From contig CAWBFQ010000003.1 of assembly GCA_963788145.1 (NCBI GenBank), positions 372,001 to 436,000 on the forward strand: a DNA stretch of 64,000 nt. The letters run 5' to 3'. The stretch is from UTCFX2 sp963788145 (GTDB lineage: Bacteria; Chloroflexota; Anaerolineae; Anaerolineales; UBA4823). Positions 59,357 through 64,000 of this stretch are shown piece after piece; the stretch's first letter is position 1, and each line of letters begins with the position of its first letter. A program made the position numbers and the translations under genes. The notes beneath the pieces are model-generated. The model saw only the letters and a program-made list of their open reading frames with translations, was not told where the DNA came from and made no database searches.

Positions 59357-60149
59357 ATGGACTTAGGATTGAAGGATTTGAAAGCATTAGTGACCGGGGC
59401 TAGCCAGGGATTGGGTTTTGCGACCGCGCTCGAATTGAGCCGAGAAGGGGCGCTGGTGACGATTAACAGCCGGGATGCAGAGCGGCTAGAACGGTCCAGT
59501 GAGCGCATCCGAGCACAGACCGGCGGTGCGCTGAATTGGACCGCGGGCGATCTGGGCGATCCAGATATGCCGGGGCGGATCGTGGCGGAAGCGGCGCAAG
59601 CTTTTGGTGGATTGGATCTACTTGTCACCAATGCCGGTGGTCCGCCAGCGGGGAATTTTGAAGCGTTTGATGACGCAACCTGGCAAAAGGCGATTGATCT
59701 GTCATTTCTCGGCCACGTTCGCTTGATTCGGGCGGCGCTGCCTTACCTACGCCAATCCTCGGCAGCCAGCGTATTGACAGTTACTTCCCTTTCGGTCAAA
59801 CAGCCGGTAATAGATCTGATCCTATCGAACAGTGTGCGCTCGGCGACAATTGGATTAACCAAGAGCTTGGCGCTAGAGTTTGGTGGAGATGGAATTCGTT
59901 TTAATTCAATCTTGCCGTCCTGGACACATACCGAGCGAGTGGATACGCTGATGGCGAAGCGAGCAAATGGTCGCGGGACGAGTGTGGAAGAAGAATTATC
60001 GCGTCAATCGAGAGACAGCGCGGCTAGGCAGGATGGGCGAACCTGAAGAATTCGCCCGGACGGCGGTTTTCTTGCTTTCGCCAGCGGCTTCATATTTAAC
60101 TGGGGTCATGCTGGCGGTGGATGGCGGGATGTATAAAGGGATTTTTTAG
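59357..60149 (+). CDS. Short-chain dehydrogenase/reductase with altered active site, frameshift near 60015
   Basis: About 263 residues once joined. NAD(P)-binding motif VTGASQGLGFATALELSREG at residues 13-32 and NAGGPPAG near 93-100 are standard. At the catalytic position the usual Tyr-xxx-Lys is replaced: the segment reads LSNSVRSATIGLTKSLALEF, with Ser and Arg instead. A subgroup of SDRs shares this change and may not be a reductase. The printed frame ends at 60046; one extra base near 60015 hides the proper end LGRMGEPEEFARTAVFLL ... VMLAVDGGMYKG. AAGGAG precedes the ATG. It follows DUF503 closely. Confidence 0.82.
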
Positions 60150-60154
60150 GCAGA

Positions 60155-60691
60155 GTGAATATGAAGACGGTTGTCGTCGCATCAAATAATCCGGTCAAGT
60201 TGAAAGCAGTGCGGAACGGGTTCCAACGCATGTTTCCAGGAGAGCAGTTTGAATTTCTGGTGATGGATACGATCTCGGGTGTGAGCGATCAGCCCGGTTC
60301 GGATGCCGAAACGCTGTCAGGCGCCTGTAGGCGGGTGGAGAATGCCCGCTCACAGAATCCTGGGGCGGATTTTTGGGTGGGGCTGGAAGGTGGAGTGGAA
60401 GATCTGGGTGACGATATGACTGCCTTCGCTTGGGTGGCGCTGCGCTCGAACGAGCGGCGTGGAAAGGCGCGTACCGGCGCTTTTAGTCTGCCACCGAAGG
60501 TGGCCGAACTGGTGCGTCAGGGGATCGAATTAGGAAAAGCGGATGATCTGGTCTTTGAACGGATCGATTCTAAGCGCGAGAATGGGGCAATTGGGCTGCT
60601 GACCGGAAATGTGATCGATCGGGCAGACCTGTATGAACAAGGTGTAATTCTAGCGTTGGTTGGTTTTCGTAACCCGGAGCTGTATCCTTGA
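60155..60691 (+). CDS. Inosine/xanthosine triphosphatase (YjjX family)
   Basis: 178 residues. VVVASNNPVKLKAVRNGFQR at the start, VSDQPGSDAETLSGACRRVE near residues 44-63, and DFWVGLEGGVEDLGDDMTAF near 72-91 match the YjjX/NTPase family, which hydrolyses non-canonical ITP and XTP to diphosphate and keeps them out of nucleic acids. ENGAIGLLTGNVIDRADLYE near 142 is also family-specific. GTG 60155 or ATG 60161 could be the start; the latter has GAG six bases upstream. Confidence 0.9.
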   Translation: MNMKTVVVASNNPVKLKAVRNGFQRMFPGEQFEFLVMDTISGVSDQPGSDAETLSGACRRVENARSQNPGADFWVGLEGGVEDLGDDMTAFAWVALRSNERRGKARTGAFSLPPKVAELVRQGIELGKADDLVFERIDSKRENGAIGLLTGNVIDRADLYEQGVILALVGFRNPELYP

Positions 60692-60708
60692 ATTAGATCA
60701 GTACAGAT

Positions 60709-61197
60709 TCAGGGGCTGAGTGGACAAATGATCTTGCGGGCAATGACCTCTCCGCTATACATGTCGATCAGAAAAACGGCCTCGTTGATATTCGGTTCAG
60801 GCACGACGGGGACCAGATCTGGGGAGGAAGTCCCTTTTTGGGGGCGAAGAGCTTCAGGGTGAGGGAGAACTTTGATGTACCAGTATTTGGCTGTAATTTT
60901 AATCGGTTTGTTTTCAGGGATGGAGGGACCGGGGCAATTCATTCTATGAATAGCAGCGAATTCACTGACTACATCTTTGCCGTAAACACGATCCGCAATG
61001 TGAATTTCCCAATCTTCGCGGTTGTGGGAAATGGTGTTGGGTTCTAATGTTTGCCAGACGATCTCAAGGGCTTCCTGTTGGCTTATGTTTTTGGGATTTT
61101 CGATACAAGAAGCCAGAATTGGTAACAACACAGTTAAAAGTACAACGAGCAGCAAATGTGGTCTGAACAATGGAGTAGTCTTTTTCTTGCAGATCAT
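60709..61197 (-). CDS. Hypothetical lipoprotein
   Basis: 162 residues. Signal peptide LLLVVLLTVLLPILASCIEN with lipobox LASC near residue 31. The mature part (NISQQEALEIVWQTLEPNTI, EAVFLIDMYSGEVIARKIIC) resembles PepSY-like or other small inhibitor-type folds, but the match is weak. Convergent with yjjX. Confidence 0.7.
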   Translation of the reverse strand: MICKKKTTPLFRPHLLLVVLLTVLLPILASCIENPKNISQQEALEIVWQTLEPNTISHNREDWEIHIADRVYGKDVVSEFAAIHRMNCPGPSIPENKPIKITAKYWYIKVLPHPEALRPQKGTSSPDLVPVVPEPNINEAVFLIDMYSGEVIARKIICPLSP

Positions 61198-61382
61198 AGG
61201 TTTTTAAAAATCAATTTCCTCTCAATGAGTGTATCGAACTCTAGCAGGTGAATGAAGTTAATGAACGTGCGCGTAAGGGAGAAGTATAGCATGGAAACGG
61301 AGTAGAAAAATAATATGTATCATTCTGGAGGACATCGCTTTTCCTAAAAAACCAGTCTGCTGGAAATGAGGAAATGAATTGT

Positions 61383-61432
61383 AGATATATTGTATATATA
61401 ATATTGACAATATCTGATTTATATGCTATGAT
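61383..61432 (+). promoter_or_regulatory. Sigma-70 promoter of crtIB with overlapping inverted repeat
   Basis: TTGACA at 61404-61409 and TATGAT at 61427-61432 with a 17-base spacer form a near-consensus promoter about 30 bases before crtI. AGATATATTGT (61383-61393) and ACAATATCT (61407-61415) form an imperfect inverted repeat that covers the -35 box and could be a repressor site. Light- or cobalamin-responsive MerR (LitR/CarH) proteins control crt genes elsewhere, but none is in view here. Confidence 0.6.
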
Positions 61433-61462
61433 AATACTCATGTTATAGAAAGCAGGTTCATC

Positions 61463-62968
61463 ATGACAAAACATGTGGTTATCATCGGCGCGGGGATAGG
61501 GGGGTTGGCGACGGCGTTGCGTTTACGTCACCAGGGATTTGACGTGACGGTGGTGGAAAAGCTGTCTAAGGCTGGAGGGCGAAGCAACGTAATTCAATCG
61601 GATGGATTTCGGGTAGATACCGGCCCCACAATCCTTGTAATGAAAGAGACGTTCGAGGAATTTTATCGCTCAATAGGACAGGATTTTCATCAGCGGTTAC
61701 AAATTGTTCAAATCGATCCAAATTACCGAATTTATTTCCATGATGGAACGCATCTTGAACTGTACAGCAATATGGCAAAGCTTGCTGCTGAGGTTGAAAA
61801 GATCAAGATTGGCTCGGCGGAGCGTCTATTCCGCTTCATCGGAGAAAGCGCAAAGAAATTTGAGTTGGGGATGGATTTTGTTGATCGCAATTTTGATCAT
61901 ATCAGCGACTTGGCGAATCCGGTCGCGGGGTTTCGCTTGCTTCAAACTAACGCTAACCAGAATCTTTACCGCCAAGTGGCGCATTTCTTCGACGGCAACG
62001 ACAAATTAAGCAAGGCGTTTTCGTTTCACTCCATGTTCCTGGGGCTTTCTCCGTTTGACGCCCTAGCTATGTACAGCCTGATCACGTATGCCGACTTGGC
62101 GCTGGGGATGTGGTTCCCGATGGGTGGTGTCTATCGGGTGGTGGAGGACTTGGTCGCACTCTGCCAGCAGATGGGAGTCAAGCTGCGCATGAACGCTCCG
62201 GTGGATCAAATTTTGATCGAGGATGGGCGTGCGGTGGGAGTCCGGCTGGAAGATGATGAGCAGATCTATTCGGATCTGGTGATCTCGAACGCGGATTTGC
62301 CCTATACCTACCGTAAGCTGATCGAACCGCGCTACCGCAAGGCTTACACGGACGAGAAGTTAGATCGAATGTCGTACGCCTGCTCCGGTTTTGTGCTTTA
62401 CCTGGGGGTGAATAAATCCTATTCTCATTTGCGCCACCAGGCGCTCTATTTTTCGGAGGATTATCGGGCAAATCTGGATGCGATTTTCAAGACGCGAGCA
62501 TTACCAGCTGAGCCTTCATTCCATTTGAATGTGCCGACGGTCACCGACCCAAGTTTGGCACCGAAAGACCATACGCTTCTTTATGTATTGGCTCCGATGC
62601 CTAACTTGCGACCCTCAGCCGATGGCCGCAAGCCGATTGATTGGAAGCAAGCTGCCCCGCTGGTGCGAGAGAAGCTGGTCAACCAGCTTGAGCGAATTGT
62701 GGATCCAGATTTGCGGCAGCATATTGTCTGGGAGCGTCAGTACAATCCAATGGACTGGCAGAGTGACGTCAATGCTGTGTATGGAACTGCGTTTGGATCA
62801 CTTTCTCAGGGTTTCTTCCAATCCTCATATTTCCGCCCCCATAATAAATCCCGGGAAGTCTCCGGTTTGTATTTTGTTGGACAGGGCACTTACCCTGGTA
62901 TTGGAATGCCGATGGTGATGATATCTTCTCGACTGGTAACGGAAAGGGTGATGGTAGAATGGACGTAG
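61463..62968 (+). CDS. crtI: Phytoene desaturase family protein CrtI
   Basis: 501 residues, normal length. FAD-binding motif VIIGAGIGGLATALRLRHQG near residues 5-24, then VEKLSKAGGRSNVIQSDGFR, VDTGPTILVMKETFEEFYRS, and the C-terminal carotenoid-desaturase signature GLYFVGQGTYPGIGMPMVMI near 475. It introduces double bases into phytoene to give coloured carotenoids such as neurosporene or lycopene, at the membrane. The last ten bases overlap the crtB start. A strong promoter is upstream. Confidence 0.93.
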   Translation: MTKHVVIIGAGIGGLATALRLRHQGFDVTVVEKLSKAGGRSNVIQSDGFRVDTGPTILVMKETFEEFYRSIGQDFHQRLQIVQIDPNYRIYFHDGTHLELYSNMAKLAAEVEKIKIGSAERLFRFIGESAKKFELGMDFVDRNFDHISDLANPVAGFRLLQTNANQNLYRQVAHFFDGNDKLSKAFSFHSMFLGLSPFDALAMYSLITYADLALGMWFPMGGVYRVVEDLVALCQQMGVKLRMNAPVDQILIEDGRAVGVRLEDDEQIYSDLVISNADLPYTYRKLIEPRYRKAYTDEKLDRMSYACSGFVLYLGVNKSYSHLRHQALYFSEDYRANLDAIFKTRALPAEPSFHLNVPTVTDPSLAPKDHTLLYVLAPMPNLRPSADGRKPIDWKQAAPLVREKLVNQLERIVDPDLRQHIVWERQYNPMDWQSDVNAVYGTAFGSLSQGFFQSSYFRPHNKSREVSGLYFVGQGTYPGIGMPMVMISSRLVTERVMVEWT

Positions 62969-63909
62969 ATAGCCGACTTAATCGTATGGATCTGTTCCAG
63001 AAAATCAGGACTGGGGATGAGTCCGTGGCAATAAGCGATGGAATGATTGGCGAGGATTATCGAGTTTGCCGGAAAATTATGCAGACGGCGAGCAAGAATT
63101 ATTCGTTTGCAAGCTCCTTTCTCCCGGCGGAGAAATTGCATCATGTGGAGGCGTTATATGCGCTGATGCGCGTGGGCGATGACCGGGTGGATGTCTCTCA
63201 TCAGGGTTTTCGCTCGCCGTTGGAGGCAATTGATGATTGGGAGAGGACCTACCAGGATGCTTTTTCCTATGGATACAGCGATCACCCGGTGATGCGGGCT
63301 TACTTGAACACTGCCTATCAATTCGGAATCCCAATGGATACAATGAGACCGTATTTTCGGGCGATGCGAGACGATTTGACCACTTCCCGTTTTCCTCGTT
63401 TTGAAGATTTGTTGTACTACATGGAAGGCAGCGCGATCCCGGTTGGTCGGGCGATGACCTATATCCTGGGGGTGCGTCAGCCATATACAATTGAGCAAGC
63501 CCTACCGGGAGCGGATAGTCTCTCGATTGCGATGCAGTTAAGCAATTTCTGGCGCGATATCGGGTATGACTGGACTATCGAGCGGGTCTATCTGCCGCAA
63601 GAAGATCTGGAGCGATTTGGCGTGAGCGAATCTGATCTGGCTCAAAACCGGGTCACGTCGAATTTCATCGAGCTACTTGAATTTGAATTTTCCCGGACAG
63701 AGGCCTATTATCAGACGGCCCGAGCCAGCGTGGGGATCCTGGCGAGCGGGAGATGGGGTGTGATGAGCGGACTGGAAGTTTACCGGGCGATCCTGGATAG
63801 CATCCGGCGCAACGGCTATAATGTCTTTCAGTTCAAAGCAGGTGCATCGACCCCTCGCAAACTGGGTCTGGCTCTCAAAGCGCTGTTGGCTGTGTATACG
63901 AGTTCGTGA
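62959..63909 (+). CDS. crtB: Phytoene/squalene synthase family protein CrtB
   Basis: 316 residues. The first Asp-rich site is seen in ALMRVGDDRVDVSHQGF near residue 73, and the second in LSNFWRDIGYDWTIERVYLP near 190. YFRAMRDDLTTSRFPRFEDL near 130 and YMEGSAIPVGRAMTYILG near 152 are further family features. It joins two geranylgeranyl diphosphates to phytoene. Translation is coupled to crtI by the 10-base overlap. The N-terminal 20 residues are longer than usual; an in-frame later Met at about residue 10 is an alternative. Confidence 0.92.
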   Translation: MDVDSRLNRMDLFQKIRTGDESVAISDGMIGEDYRVCRKIMQTASKNYSFASSFLPAEKLHHVEALYALMRVGDDRVDVSHQGFRSPLEAIDDWERTYQDAFSYGYSDHPVMRAYLNTAYQFGIPMDTMRPYFRAMRDDLTTSRFPRFEDLLYYMEGSAIPVGRAMTYILGVRQPYTIEQALPGADSLSIAMQLSNFWRDIGYDWTIERVYLPQEDLERFGVSESDLAQNRVTSNFIELLEFEFSRTEAYYQTARASVGILASGRWGVMSGLEVYRAILDSIRRNGYNVFQFKAGASTPRKLGLALKALLAVYTSS

Positions 63910-63924
63910 ATACGGCTGATCAGG

Positions 63925-64000
63925 ATGGATCAAGATATGAATGACTTTGAAATATATGGTTTCCAGCGGAAATCCATGCCGGCGCTGATGGTTTGGAGCG
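63925..64000 (+). CDS. Partial gene at the window end, downstream of crtB
   Basis: Starts at ATG 63925 or ATG 63937 and runs open to the end of the window (about 25 codons, MNDFEIYGFQRKSMPALMVW). Too short to name. Its place 15 bases after crtB suggests a carotenoid-pathway gene of the same operon. Confidence 0.5.
   Translation, partial: MDQDMNDFEIYGFQRKSMPALMVWS

Overview
The window reads as a chromosomal segment of an anaerobic or facultative bacterium of the phylum Chloroflexota, most likely class Anaerolineae. This rests on the mixture of genes (stand-alone CarD, VorB-type 2-oxoacid:ferredoxin oxidoreductase, HdrA/QmoABC-like flavo-iron-sulfur proteins, crtI/crtB) and on many secreted or lipoprotein genes with Thr/Pro-rich linkers. 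No rRNA or taxonomic marker is present, so the assignment is an inference. At least eleven places show a single-base break in an otherwise convincing gene, nearly all an apparent extra G or C. This looks like consensus error in the assembly rather than mass gene decay, and it affects how the annotation should be read.

Layout. 1-1190 has no convincing gene. 1200-7307 (+) holds a YjbQ-family gene, a large coiled-coil repeat protein, a squalene-cyclase-like gene, an ECF sigma factor and a membrane anti-sigma-like protein; several are frame-broken. A tiny CVNH-like gene follows. 7831-16561 (-) is a sugar-utilisation operon: class II aldolase, periplasmic binding protein, ATPase, two permeases, FGGY kinase and SorC regulator, ending with a translationally coupled stand-alone methionine-synthase-activation-like gene. 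16848-17775 (+) holds an RRM RNA-binding protein with an attenuator-like leader and a CarD-type regulator.

18003-26092 (+) is the most interesting block: ArsR, TusA, FlpD/MvhD-like, QmoA-like, HdrA/QmoB-like, small winged-helix protein, QmoC-like membrane subunit, DsrE, TusA, YeeE/YedE transporter and a second DsrE, with a LysR gene on the opposite strand. It looks like a self-contained sulfur-transfer and electron-transfer module linking sulfane-sulfur carriers to a membrane quinone-interacting Hdr-type complex. 27343-33206 (+) encodes a membrane kinase-like protein lacking the phospho-accepting His, a LysM protein, an LCP cell-wall ligase and a GH-like protein. 33404-36349 (-) is a type II topoisomerase A subunit with a long histone-like Lys/Ala/Pro tail.

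From 36510 to about 45335 come acetyltransferases, wecB, an M23-like lipoprotein, tRNA-Pro(GGG), a small-protein/nucleotidyltransferase pair, MFS, Ste14-like and UppP genes and a GerMN lipoprotein. 45474-48231 (-) is a four-subunit VOR-type oxidoreductase. 48437-54177 has a solute-binding protein, a DapA-like aldolase, a large anchored protein and an octanoyl/lipoyl transferase. 54504-55716 is a complete ISAs1-family element with 17-bp inverted repeats and an 8-bp target duplication. It has split a minus-strand membrane-protein gene that can be rebuilt exactly in frame. 56251-64000 holds lipoproteins, DUF4230, TerC, DUF503, SDR and YjjX-type genes, and a crtI-crtB carotenoid operon behind a clear sigma-70 promoter. 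A small dispersed hairpin repeat recurs in the gaps near 39.5, 40.5, 56.9 and 57.4 kb.
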